A stretch of 19,341 nt of DNA from SVQP01 sp045658965 (GTDB lineage Bacteria > Bacillota > Clostridia > Oscillospirales > CAG-272): assembly GCA_045658965.1 (NCBI GenBank), contig JAZOVZ010000002.1:1-19341 (forward strand), written 5' to 3'. This document shows positions 1-7,048 of this stretch, piece after piece (position 1 is the first letter of the stretch; each line of letters begins with the position of its first letter). Below the pieces are notes generated by a model, which was not told the origin of the DNA, did no database searches, and saw only the letters and a list, made by a program, of their open reading frames with translations. The position numbers were made by a program, and so were the translations under genes.

Positions 1-58
1 CGTCGGTTTTGGATCGGCTCGCGACAAAATGTCGCTCCCTCACCAAAACTTCGACTAC

Positions 59-113
59 GCAAAAAACAATCGAGATTCTTCGCTGCGCTCGAGAATGACA
101 GATTGTTTTTTGC
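59..113. repeat. Inverted repeat with 13-bp arms
   Basis: A 13-bp perfect inverted repeat (59-71 against 101-113, GCAAAAAACAATC type) encloses a purine/pyrimidine-balanced core containing ATTCT/GAGAAT half-sites. It is followed by the CTCAGGATGACACTCGGGG segment, which recurs at about 4674-4692. This is a dispersed intergenic repeat. No gene was seen here and its function is unknown. Confidence 0.6.
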
Positions 114-142
114 TCCGCTCAGGATGACACTCGGGGTGACGC

Positions 143-218
143 GGCTGCGGGAGCAAGCCCCCGCCCTACGGGGACAAAGGGTTTACAAAACGTAGGGGGC
201 ATTCACGAATGCCCCGCG
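143..218. repeat. Pair of GTAGGG-flanked hairpin repeats
   Basis: Two oppositely oriented copies of a short hairpin repeat lie back to back. The right copy (about 191-218) has the flank CGTAGG followed by a 9-bp stem (196-204 with 207-215). The left copy (about 143-170) ends in the reverse-complement flank CCTACG and has an imperfect stem. Related copies at 13476-13504 and 13552-13580 share the GTAGGGG flank but have different stem sequences. Confidence 0.55.
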
Positions 219-231
219 GATTTGGGAGGCG

Positions 232-312
232 CGCAAGCCATGATACCGGGGACTGTCCCCTGTGATGTGTTCGCAGGACACGTTACTGCGGGACTGTCCC
301 CTGTGTCGTGGC
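232..312. repeat. GGGGACTGTCCCC palindromic repeat, copy 1
   Basis: This repeat has two GGGACTGTCCC palindromes (about 248-260 and 290-301) separated by a small hairpin with stem GTGT/ACAC. A near-identical copy lies at 4305-4387, and a partial reversed copy at about 4546-4575. The small central stem differs between copies 1 and 2 but still pairs. It is a dispersed intergenic repeat with no coding role visible. Confidence 0.7.
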
Positions 313-354
313 GCGAGATTTGCCCGCGCGTATCCATATGACAAAACCCAACAC

Positions 355-378
355 AAAAAGGGGCTTGCGCCCCTTTTT
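355..378 (-). terminator. Intrinsic terminator after GH42 gene
   Basis: A 10-bp perfect stem (AAAAAGGGGC at 355-364 with GCCCCTTTTT at 369-378) and a 4-nt loop lie 9 nt beyond the GH42 stop codon. The A/T ends make it usable in either direction. The same hairpin with its flanking ACAC occurs at 2607-2634 after spoIVA, giving a 28-nt direct repeat. Confidence 0.85.
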
Positions 379-386
379 GATGTACT

Positions 387-2438
387 TTACGAATCCTTTT
401 CGACCACAAAATATGCCATACTGCAGGCAGGTACGGTTGCCCTGCCCTCTTGCACGCAGCCGTGACCGCCCACGGCAACAATGGGTTTTGCAAGGTCGAA
501 GCACTTTTCCTCATCGGTATTATTAAAGAGGTGAATGACCTCATACCGACCGTTGACAAGGCGCTTTTCGTAAATGCCGCCAAGGGTATCGGAAAACGTA
601 TTCTTCTCTACCCCTGCCTCGACAAGCATCTTTTGTGCAAACGCCGCAAGACGCTGATCATTGGTGTCATAATAGCTATATCCAATAGAAAATCCGAACA
701 GATAAACCTTGCCCTTGCCGTAGCTGAACTTCTGCACCGCAGAGCTGCCGTCGCGCCAGGTTGCCACCGCCTCACCGCCCTCGTGACGGTAGAAAGTTCT
801 GTAGGGACGAATGCGCACAAGCTCACCGTCAATCTCGGCAAACTCCTCTGCCACCATGCGTCGCTCGCTCATTCTCGCGGTAAAGAGCGGCTTGCAGGCA
901 ATATCGTAAGGCTGCATCCAGGTATTCATCTGCCTCATGCCAAAGCCTTCGTCTGCAATGACCGTACCACCGCCCGCAACAAACGCCTCCAAATGGGGCA
1001 CGATCTGCGGATCAAGCATGGTATAGTAGGGGAAGTACAGCACCTTGTATTTTGTAAACTCCTCGGGGCGGGATGCACTCACGTAATCCACGGCGTAATC
1101 CTTGTTGCGCAGCAAACGGTACATGCCCGCATGCGCGTTGCGATAGTAGAACTGCGGATTTGCAAACTCAAAGGAGAAATCCGCTCCGCATGCGTCCTCG
1201 ATCTCCGAGAGCAGCATGGAATCAAAGTCAAACACAATGGCGACCTGGGCATCCTTGACCTCTGCTCCCGCAAGATACTGCATGTTTTTCTTAAGATCCG
1301 CGCCGAAATCGCTGACGGTCTGCAGCACGGGGCGAGGGCTGCCGTCCATACGGACAAGTCCCGCGCAATCCTGCTCATGGCCAAGCCGCTCGGCTCTGTA
1401 CTGCCAATACACGATCCCCTTTGCACCGCCTGCCAGCGAGGCGTAGGTCTTGAACTCCATATCAAAGGGCGTGTCGTATTTGTACTTAAACATACCAAGT
1501 CCGGGATAGATCTCGTGAATGAAATAATTCTTGTCCACAGAACGGAGAAAATCGTGCAGCATCATAAAATCAAGGCGCTGCTCGTGCGTGCGCATCTCGG
1601 TATCGCAGGGCACGCTGGTTCCCCAGAAGTCCACAGCCTTTGACACCTCGTAATCGTCGCAAACGTCGCTAATAGAAAGCTGGAACGCGCTTGTAAAGCC
1701 CACGTGCGCCATGATGGGACGCTCCTTATCGTATTTGCGGACACCGTCGTACACAAAACGCAGCCAGTCGTACAGATCTGCCGAGCCCTTGTATTTTTTG
1801 AATTCATAGATATCCCAATATCCGTGCGGCATAGCGGGCAGGGCAATCGTTTCAAAGCTATCCTCCGCCGTGCCGTAAAACGCATTCAGATTTTCCACCG
1901 TACCGAATTTCTTTTGCAGATATTTGCCATATCCTGCACGGCAATATTTGCAGAAGCAGTCCTCAACGGGACGGTTGCGGATCTCATTCCAGGCATTCCA
2001 AAGGATCAGATTCTTGCGTCCCGCATAACGCTCGGCAACCTTTTCCACAAATCTCTTGGCTGCCTCCTGCACGTGGGGATTGGTAAAGCAAGGACGCCAG
2101 CCTCCGTAAAAAGCACCGTGCGAGCCACCGCGAAGCTGCTCGCCGCGCGGACCGATGCGCGCGCCCTCGTATTTCTCGAACACGTATTGGGGGGCACATT
2201 CCAGCAAAAACTTGATGATGACCTTGCGGTTATACTTCTCGGCAAGATCCATCAGCCTATCCACGTCGGAAAAATCGTAAACGCCCTCCTGTCTCTCATT
2301 CCAACGCCAGTTGATACGAATCTGGAAGGTGTCCAGATGAGCGTCACCAAGAGCGGCAATATCCCCTTCCCATTCTTCGGGCAGCGGGGTGGGCGAACGG
2401 TAATACTGCGTACCGTGAATGATTTCATCAAAAAACAT
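387..2438 (-). CDS. GH42 family beta-galactosidase
   Basis: This is a predicted cytoplasmic glycoside hydrolase of family 42 (683 aa, the usual family length) that hydrolyses terminal beta-galactosides from oligosaccharides. The N-terminal TIM barrel contains WNAWNE, making Glu152 the likely acid/base, and FIHEIYPG, making Glu309 the likely nucleophile. Cys117, Cys161, Cys163 and Cys166 reproduce the spacing of the structural zinc site known in GH42 enzymes. A glutamine-amidotransferase-like trimerisation domain and a short beta domain should follow; the C-terminal part is consistent with this. No signal peptide is seen. The ATG is preceded by AAAGGA, and a consensus sigma-A promoter lies about 95 nt upstream. 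The gene is a single transcription unit between two identical terminators. A galactose-type importer elsewhere in the window fits galactoside use. The exact substrate cannot be read from sequence. Confidence 0.88.
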   Translation of the reverse strand: MFFDEIIHGTQYYRSPTPLPEEWEGDIAALGDAHLDTFQIRINWRWNERQEGVYDFSDVDRLMDLAEKYNRKVIIKFLLECAPQYVFEKYEGARIGPRGEQLRGGSHGAFYGGWRPCFTNPHVQEAAKRFVEKVAERYAGRKNLILWNAWNEIRNRPVEDCFCKYCRAGYGKYLQKKFGTVENLNAFYGTAEDSFETIALPAMPHGYWDIYEFKKYKGSADLYDWLRFVYDGVRKYDKERPIMAHVGFTSAFQLSISDVCDDYEVSKAVDFWGTSVPCDTEMRTHEQRLDFMMLHDFLRSVDKNYFIHEIYPGLGMFKYKYDTPFDMEFKTYASLAGGAKGIVYWQYRAERLGHEQDCAGLVRMDGSPRPVLQTVSDFGADLKKNMQYLAGAEVKDAQVAIVFDFDSMLLSEIEDACGADFSFEFANPQFYYRNAHAGMYRLLRNKDYAVDYVSASRPEEFTKYKVLYFPYYTMLDPQIVPHLEAFVAGGGTVIADEGFGMRQMNTWMQPYDIACKPLFTARMSERRMVAEEFAEIDGELVRIRPYRTFYRHEGGEAVATWRDGSSAVQKFSYGKGKVYLFGFSIGYSYYDTNDQRLAAFAQKMLVEAGVEKNTFSDTLGGIYEKRLVNGRYEVIHLFNNTDEEKCFDLAKPIVAVGGHGCVQEGRATVPACSMAYFVVEKDS

Positions 2439-2532
2439 AAAAAATCCGTCCTTTCTTCAAAGCTGCGAAAAGCGGCAGCTCTTGCCTGCATTTTCCCATC
2501 TTTTTGCATGAAATGCACTTTCTCACAAGCAT

Positions 2533-2561
2533 ATTATACCGCCCCATGCTTTTTTTGTCAA
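2533..2561 (-). promoter_or_regulatory. Sigma-A promoter of GH42 gene
   Basis: On the minus strand there is a perfect -35 TTGACA (2556-2561), a 17-nt spacer and a perfect -10 TATAAT (2533-2538). Transcription would start near 2526, giving an 88-nt leader. The leader contains a short hairpin (AGCTGC/GCAGCT, about 2459-2480) just ahead of the ribosome binding site. No clear cre or LacI-type operator was seen. Confidence 0.85.
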
Positions 2562-2610
2562 GGCGCGTGCATATAAAAAAGGCTGATCCAAACGCTTGAC
2601 TCAGCCACAC

Positions 2611-2634
2611 AAAAAGGGGCTTGCGCCCCTTTTT
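2611..2634 (-). terminator. Intrinsic terminator after spoIVA
   Basis: A 10-bp stem with a 4-nt loop lies immediately past the spoIVA stop codon. It is identical in sequence to the terminator at 355-378. A second small hairpin (GGCTGA/TCAGCC, about 2580-2606) lies just beyond it. Confidence 0.85.
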
Positions 2635-2638
2635 ATAT

Positions 2639-4117
2639 TTACAGAATAATGCAAATCAGCCCGTTGCTGCCCTCGTTGATGATCTTTTCGAGCGTGTCGC
2701 CGATCTTGGTGCGTGACGCCTCGGGCATATGCTCCAGCTTTGCGTGCAGCCCCTCGTTGACCAGCTCGTAAAGGCTCTTGCCGAACATGTGCGACTCCCA
2801 GATCTTTTTGGGGTCCTCCTCAAACTCGCGCAGCATGTACTTGACCAGATCCTCACTCTGCTGCTCGCTGCCCACCATGGGGCTGACCTCGGCAGAGATG
2901 TTGGCGCGGATCATGTGGATGGACTGCGCCCCTGCGCGCAGCTTGACCCCGTAGCCGCCCGCCTGCTTGACAATGCGCGGCTCTTCCAAGGTCATATCCT
3001 CAATATCGGGCATGACGATGCCGTAGCCCTTCTCTTCTGCATCCCGCAACGCACCCTCGATCTTGTTGTACTCCTCCTGCACCACGGCAAGGCGGCGCAA
3101 CAGCGCAATCAGCTCCTGCTCGCCCTCGATCTCAAATCCCGTCAGTTCGCTGATGACCTGATAGTACAGCCCGTCGATGGGCTCCATGGAAATGCGCACC
3201 TTGCCCGTGCCAAGGTCGATGGCGTTGATCTCGGCATTTTTGATATACTCGTTTTCGCCAAGGTCGGCAAACGCGTCCTTGACGTCCCCGATCTTGCTGA
3301 CGCGATCGGCACAGCGGCGAATGGATTGCAGCAGCGAGCGACGGATGGGGTGCTCGGCATCCAGGGCGCGCGTCCATTCGGGCAGGTGCAGGGCGATCTC
3401 GGCTACGGGAAACTCATGCAGCACAAGCTCCAAAATATGGCGGATATCCTCGGCATCAAGCTCCAGGCAGGACACAAGCGCGACAGGCACACCGTACTTT
3501 TCCTCCAGCTCATAGGCAAGATTCATAGCACTTTCCGAGGTGGGATTGACCGAATTTAAGATCATGGCAAACGGCTTACCCAAAGCCTTAAGCTCGCCCA
3601 CGATCCTCTCCTCGGCTTCGACGTAGCTTGGGCGCGAGATATCACCGATACTGCCGTCTGTGGTGATCAGCATACCGATGGTGGAATGCTCGGTAATGAC
3701 CTTTTGCGTGCCCATCTCGGCTGCCTCGACAAAGGGCATGGGCTCTTCCTGCCAGGGCGTGCGCACCATGCGCGGCTGCCCGTTTTCGATAGTGCCGAGT
3801 GCTTCGGGCACGATATAGCCCACGCAATCAATCATTTTGACGCGCAAGGAAGCGCAATCGTCGATCTGAATGGGCACGGCTTGATCGGGAATGAATTTGG
3901 GCTCGGTGGTCATGACCGTCTTGCCCGCAGCCGACTGCGGCATTTCGTCACGCGCACGCTCGCGCGAGTAGCCCTCGCCGATATTGGGCAGCACGAGGGC
4001 TTCCATAAAGCGTTTGATAAAGGTGGATTTACCGGTACGTACGGGGCCAACGACCCCGATATAGACGTCGCCGCCCGTACGCTCGGCGATATCTTGATAA
4101 ATGGAATGTTCAGGCAT
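2639..4117 (-). CDS. spoIVA: Stage IV sporulation protein A (spore coat ATPase)
   Basis: SpoIVA is a cytoskeletal ATPase that polymerises on the forespore outer surface in the mother cell and anchors the spore coat basement layer. The start chosen is the ATG at 4117, preceded by GGGGAGG; it gives 492 aa, the same length as Bacillus subtilis SpoIVA. A TTG further upstream is in frame but lacks a ribosome binding site. The N-terminus carries the conserved IAERTGGDVYIGVVG segment and a Walker A motif GPVRTGKST at residues 24-32 (Lys30). MIDCVGY follows as the switch/Walker B-like region. The C-terminus ends in the conserved GLICIIL tail thought to bind membrane via SpoVM. It stands alone between a hairpin terminator and a repeat region, and a possible sigma-E promoter lies upstream. 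The gene implies an endospore former. Confidence 0.97.
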   Translation of the reverse strand: MPEHSIYQDIAERTGGDVYIGVVGPVRTGKSTFIKRFMEALVLPNIGEGYSRERARDEMPQSAAGKTVMTTEPKFIPDQAVPIQIDDCASLRVKMIDCVGYIVPEALGTIENGQPRMVRTPWQEEPMPFVEAAEMGTQKVITEHSTIGMLITTDGSIGDISRPSYVEAEERIVGELKALGKPFAMILNSVNPTSESAMNLAYELEEKYGVPVALVSCLELDAEDIRHILELVLHEFPVAEIALHLPEWTRALDAEHPIRRSLLQSIRRCADRVSKIGDVKDAFADLGENEYIKNAEINAIDLGTGKVRISMEPIDGLYYQVISELTGFEIEGEQELIALLRRLAVVQEEYNKIEGALRDAEEKGYGIVMPDIEDMTLEEPRIVKQAGGYGVKLRAGAQSIHMIRANISAEVSPMVGSEQQSEDLVKYMLREFEEDPKKIWESHMFGKSLYELVNEGLHAKLEHMPEASRTKIGDTLEKIINEGSNGLICIIL

Positions 4118-4146
4118 AATACGTCCTCCCCTGTTTTGTTCGCTAT

Positions 4147-4173
4147 ATGTTATGAGGAAAGGGTAAGAAATAG
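4147..4173 (-). promoter_or_regulatory. Possible sigma-E promoter of spoIVA
   Basis: On the minus strand, CATAACAT (4147-4154) resembles the sigma-E -10 element (CATACAnT). CTATTT (4168-4173) lies 13 nt upstream as a weak -35. No sigma-A-like hexamers compete. spoIVA is a known mother-cell sigma-E target in Bacillus, so this is expected, but the -35 match is poor. Confidence 0.35.
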
Positions 4174-4221
4174 AACACACAAACGCCAATTGCTTGACTT
4201 TAAAAGTTAGGACAAGTCACA

Positions 4222-4692
4222 CCCCAAGTGTCATCCTGAGCGAGTCGCAAAGCGACGAGTCGAACTTTTGCATAGTGTAGCGCAGGGCGCGAAACGGAGC
4301 AAAAGCGCGAGCCATGATACCGGGGACTGTCCCCTGTGACGCGCCGCAGGCGTGTTACTGCGGGACTGTCCCCCGTGTCGTGGCGACGCGGGATCTCCAA
4401 ACGGTTTGATCAACGTCTGCCTACATCAAGTTACATTCGATATGCTGAAAAAAACAGATGGCAAGCAAGCATACAACCGACGCATTAAAACAGTTCAAAG
4501 GCTCAATAGACATTGAGATGACCTGCGCAGATCCCACTTCACCATGACACAGGGGACAGTCCCCGGTATCACGGCTCGTGCTTTTGCTCCGTTTCATTTC
4601 GCAGCATTAAGCTGCGAAATATCCACTCTGCAAAAGTTCGACTTCGTTCGGTCGCTTGGCGACCTCTCTCCGCTCAGGATGACACTCGGGGG
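4222..4692. repeat. Composite palindromic intergenic repeat
   Basis: The gene-free stretch between spoIVA and tktB is a long imperfect inverted repeat. The left arm (about 4222-4338) carries, in order, AGTGTCATCCTGAGCG, GTCGAACTTTTGCA, a segment reading GGAGCAAAAGC, and GGGGACTGTCCCC. The right arm (about 4545-4692) carries the same blocks in reverse order and orientation. The roughly 200-bp centre holds the rest of copy 2 of the palindromic repeat and about 150 bp of AT-richer unique DNA. That unique part has a short open frame (4474-4548 area) without a ribosome binding site and without recognisable similarity. No transposase is visible. Confidence 0.7.
4305..4387. repeat. GGGGACTGTCCCC palindromic repeat, copy 2
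   Basis: This is nearly identical to the repeat at 232-312: GCCATGATACC, then GGGGACTGTCCCC, a small hairpin, GTTACTGCGGGACTGTCCCC and GTGTCGTGGCG. The central small stem reads ACGC/GCGT here, versus GTGT/ACAC in copy 1, so pairing is kept while sequence changes. It sits inside the composite palindrome. Confidence 0.7.
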
Positions 4693-4698
4693 CAAAAC

Positions 4699-4726
4699 AA
4701 AACCGCAGGCTTTCGCCTGCGGTTTT
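4699..4726 (-). terminator. Intrinsic terminator after tktB
   Basis: A 12-bp perfect stem (4699-4710 with 4715-4726) and a TTTC loop lie 10 nt beyond the tktB stop. On the minus strand it is followed by GTTTTG. It ends the tktA-tktB transcript. Confidence 0.88.
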
Positions 4727-4736
4727 ATCGTTTTAT

Positions 4737-5690
4737 TTACTTCTTGAGTGCCATTGCCTTCTTTGCCTTATCCGCAATGTTCGCGGGGGTCAGACCGTAC
4801 ATCTCAAGCAGCGGCGGAACCTTGCCGCTTCTGCCGAACACGTCCTCTGTACCAACGCTGAGCACCGGTACGGGGCAGCCCTCGCATACAGCCTGCGCTA
4901 CAGCCGAGCCCAGACCGCCGATCACGTTGTGCTCCTCAGCCGTTACGATCGCGCCTGTCTCTTCTGCTGCCTTGCAAATGATCTCCTTGTCCAGTGGCTT
5001 GAGCGTGTGGATATTGATGACTCTTGCGTCAATGCCCTCTTCAGCCAGCAGCTTTGCAGCCTCCAACGCCATGGAAACCATGTAACCGGTTGCCACAAGA
5101 GTGACGTCCTTGCCGTTGCGCAGCATAACGCCCTTGCCAAGCTCAAAGGTATAAGTCTCCTCGTCATTGACCACGGGCAGCACGTTTCTGCTGAAACGAA
5201 TATAGAACGGGCCGTCGGTCTCGATTGCGCATTTCACAGCAAGTCTTGCCTCCACGGCATCCGCAGGGTTGATCACGGTCATACCCGGAATGGTGCGCAT
5301 GAGTGCCAGATCCTCAAGGCACTGGTGGGTCGCACCGTCCTCGCCAACCGCAAGACCTGCGTGCGTTGCACCGATCTTGACGTTGAGGTGGGGGTAACCG
5401 ACCGCATTTCTTGCCTGCTCGTACGCTCTGCCCGCTGCAAACATGGCAAAGGAAGAAGCAAACGCGGTCTTGCCCGCAGCTGCAAGTCCCGCAGCCACGC
5501 AGACCATATTGCCCTCGGCAATGCCGCAATCGAAAAATCTGTCGGGATACGCCTTCTTAAAGGTCACGGTCTTGGTCGCCTCCGCAAGGTCAGCGTCCAG
5601 CACCACGTAATCATACTGCTCTGCAAACTCTACCAGCGCCTTGCCGTACGCATCTCTGGTGGCTACCATATCGCCAATTTTATAAGCCAT
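4737..5690 (-). CDS. Transketolase, C-terminal subunit
   Basis: This is the 317-aa pyrimidine-binding plus C-terminal half of a split transketolase. It works with the adjacent N-terminal subunit to move two-carbon ketol units between sugar phosphates in the non-oxidative pentose phosphate pathway. Glu59 in CGIAEGN is the glutamate expected to activate thiamine diphosphate, and GATHAGLAVGEDGATHQ is the conserved substrate-side loop. The Rossmann-like C-terminal domain follows from about residue 190. The ATG is preceded by AAAGGAGG, which overlaps the end of the upstream gene; the intergenic gap is only 4 nt, so the two are translationally coupled. Split transketolases are common in Clostridia and archaea. 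A 1-deoxyxylulose-5-phosphate synthase was considered, but the two-gene layout and lengths fit transketolase better. Confidence 0.93.
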   Translation of the reverse strand: MAYKIGDMVATRDAYGKALVEFAEQYDYVVLDADLAEATKTVTFKKAYPDRFFDCGIAEGNMVCVAAGLAAAGKTAFASSFAMFAAGRAYEQARNAVGYPHLNVKIGATHAGLAVGEDGATHQCLEDLALMRTIPGMTVINPADAVEARLAVKCAIETDGPFYIRFSRNVLPVVNDEETYTFELGKGVMLRNGKDVTLVATGYMVSMALEAAKLLAEEGIDARVINIHTLKPLDKEIICKAAEETGAIVTAEEHNVIGGLGSAVAQAVCEGCPVPVLSVGTEDVFGRSGKVPPLLEMYGLTPANIADKAKKAMALKK

Positions 5691-5694
5691 TCTC

Positions 5695-6525
5695 TTAGTC
5701 CTCCTTTGCAGTCAGCTCTGCCACAGCGGCTGCATACTGCTCATCATTGGGAGCAGAGCCGTGCCACTTGACCTGATTTTCCATAAAGGAAACGCCCTTG
5801 CCCTTGACCGTGTTCATCACGATGGCACTGGGTGCGCCCTTGACCGCCTTAGCCTTTTCGAGAGCCTCTTCGATCTGCTCAAAATCGTGACCGTCAATGG
5901 TCTGTACGAAAAATCCGAACGCCTCCAGCTTTGCTTCAAAGGGAGCAGGGCCGATGACCTCTGCAACGGGACCGTCGATCTGCAAGCCGTTGGAGTCAAT
6001 GATCAGGCACAGGTTGTCAAGAGAGTAGTGCGCTGCAAACATGCAAGCCTCCCAGATCTGACCCTCCTCGCTCTCGCCGTCGCCCACGATAGCGTAAGTG
6101 CGGTAAGCCTTGCCGTCCAGCTTTGCAGCCAAAGCCATGCCGCAAGCAGCCGAGAAGCCCATACCAAGAGAACCGGTGGACATATCCACACCGGGGATAT
6201 GCTTCATATCGGGATGTCCCTGCAGGATAGAATCGTGCTGACGCAGCGTGCCGATCAGCGACTTATCGAAATATCCGCGCTCTGCCAGCGCCGCGTACAA
6301 AGCGGGCGCGCAGTGACCCTTGGAAAGCACCAATCTGTCACGATCGGGATTCTTGGGGTCGGCGGGATCAACGTTCATGTGGTCAAAATATAGGTAAGCC
6401 AACAGGTCGGAGATCGAAAGAGATCCGCCCGGGTGACCCGATTTTGCGGCGTGCGTGCCTTCCAGCACACCAAGACGAATTGCTTTTGCCTTGGATTTCA
6501 GCATTTGCAGCTTTTCTTGATTCAT
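5695..6525 (-). CDS. Transketolase, N-terminal subunit
   Basis: This is the 276-aa thiamine-diphosphate pyrophosphate-binding half of a split transketolase. SGHPGGSLS (about residues 29-37, His31) and SKGHCAPALYA match the substrate-binding histidine regions. GDGESEEGQIWEA (148-160) with SNGLQIDG (178-185) forms the metal/diphosphate motif. The start is set at the ATG at 6525, preceded by GGAGGGAC; an upstream in-frame ATG at 6546 has no ribosome binding site and adds seven non-conserved residues. The gene is first in a two-gene operon with the C-terminal subunit, under a sigma-A promoter at 6561-6590. Confidence 0.93.
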   Translation of the reverse strand: MNQEKLQMLKSKAKAIRLGVLEGTHAAKSGHPGGSLSISDLLAYLYFDHMNVDPADPKNPDRDRLVLSKGHCAPALYAALAERGYFDKSLIGTLRQHDSILQGHPDMKHIPGVDMSTGSLGMGFSAACGMALAAKLDGKAYRTYAIVGDGESEEGQIWEACMFAAHYSLDNLCLIIDSNGLQIDGPVAEVIGPAPFEAKLEAFGFFVQTIDGHDFEQIEEALEKAKAVKGAPSAIVMNTVKGKGVSFMENQVKWHGSAPNDEQYAAAVAELTAKED

Positions 6526-6560
6526 GGGAATGTCCCTCCGTTGCAAAGTTTTGTCACTTT

Positions 6561-6590
6561 ATTATACCATTATCAAGTCACAGTTGTCAA
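6561..6590 (-). promoter_or_regulatory. Sigma-A promoter of tktA-tktB
   Basis: On the minus strand, TTGACA (6585-6590), an 18-nt spacer and TATAAT (6561-6566) lie 35 nt upstream of the tktA start. The leader is short and no riboswitch fits within it. Confidence 0.82.
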
Positions 6591-6637
6591 GGCTGTTGGG
6601 GGGATTTGCAAGGATTTCTTTATTCACAATCTGTATC

Positions 6638-6666
6638 TTGACAAAGGCTTATAAATATAATAAAAT
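6638..6666 (+). promoter_or_regulatory. Sigma-A promoter of the RNHCP-ruvX gene run
   Basis: TTGACA (6638-6643), a 17-nt spacer and TAAAAT (6661-6666) are followed by a very AT-rich stretch, then TTTGGAGG ahead of the first ATG. It diverges from the tktA promoter across about 50 bp. Confidence 0.75.
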
Positions 6667-6695
6667 ATAATATATATACCCATTTGGAGGCAAAT

Positions 6696-7025
6696 ATGGA
6701 GCAAAAGAGATTTACCAAAAACGACGACGGCTTTATCTGCGCGCATTGTGGGCGCGAGGTGCAGCCGCTGGGCTATACCTCACGCAATCATTGCCCCTTT
6801 TGCCTGTGGTCGATGCACCTTGACGTCTTCCCCGGTGACCGCGCCAGCGAGTGCCAAGGGCAAATGGAGCCCGTGCGAGTCGAGCCCGACCCCAAAAAGG
6901 GCTACGTGATCGTGCACCGCTGTACCAAGTGCGGTGAGCTGCACCGCAACAAGGCGGCACACGAGGCAAAGGTGCAGCCCGACAACCTCAAGCTTCTCAT
7001 CTCGCTGACGGCGGGAAAGATATAA
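6696..7025 (+). CDS. RNHCP domain zinc-binding protein
   Basis: This small protein (109 aa) belongs to the RNHCP family, named for the motif RNHCPFC seen here at residues 30-36. It has three CxxC knuckles (Cys15/18, Cys33/36, Cys76/79), consistent with structural zinc binding. The function of the family is not established; small cysteine-knuckle proteins of this type are often nucleic-acid or ribosome associated, but nothing here proves that. The ATG at 6696 is chosen because TTTGGAGG sits 5 nt upstream; an in-frame TTG at 6684 overlaps that site. It is the first gene of a run that continues 23 nt later with an alpha/beta hydrolase. Confidence 0.85.
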   Translation: MEQKRFTKNDDGFICAHCGREVQPLGYTSRNHCPFCLWSMHLDVFPGDRASECQGQMEPVRVEPDPKKGYVIVHRCTKCGELHRNKAAHEAKVQPDNLKLLISLTAGKI

Positions 7026-7048
7026 CTTAGAATCAAGGAGGACTTGCC

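Noticed and set aside
450..1643. 397-codon plus-strand open frame opposite the GH42 gene
   Set aside because: It has no ribosome binding site or promoter, its composition is that of an antisense shadow, and the opposite strand encodes an intact GH42 enzyme.
4396..4515. Possible transposase remnant inside the composite palindrome
   Set aside because: A short open frame with a lysine/arginine-rich end vaguely resembles a DDE transposase tail, but it is too short, lacks a ribosome binding site and has no catalytic motif.
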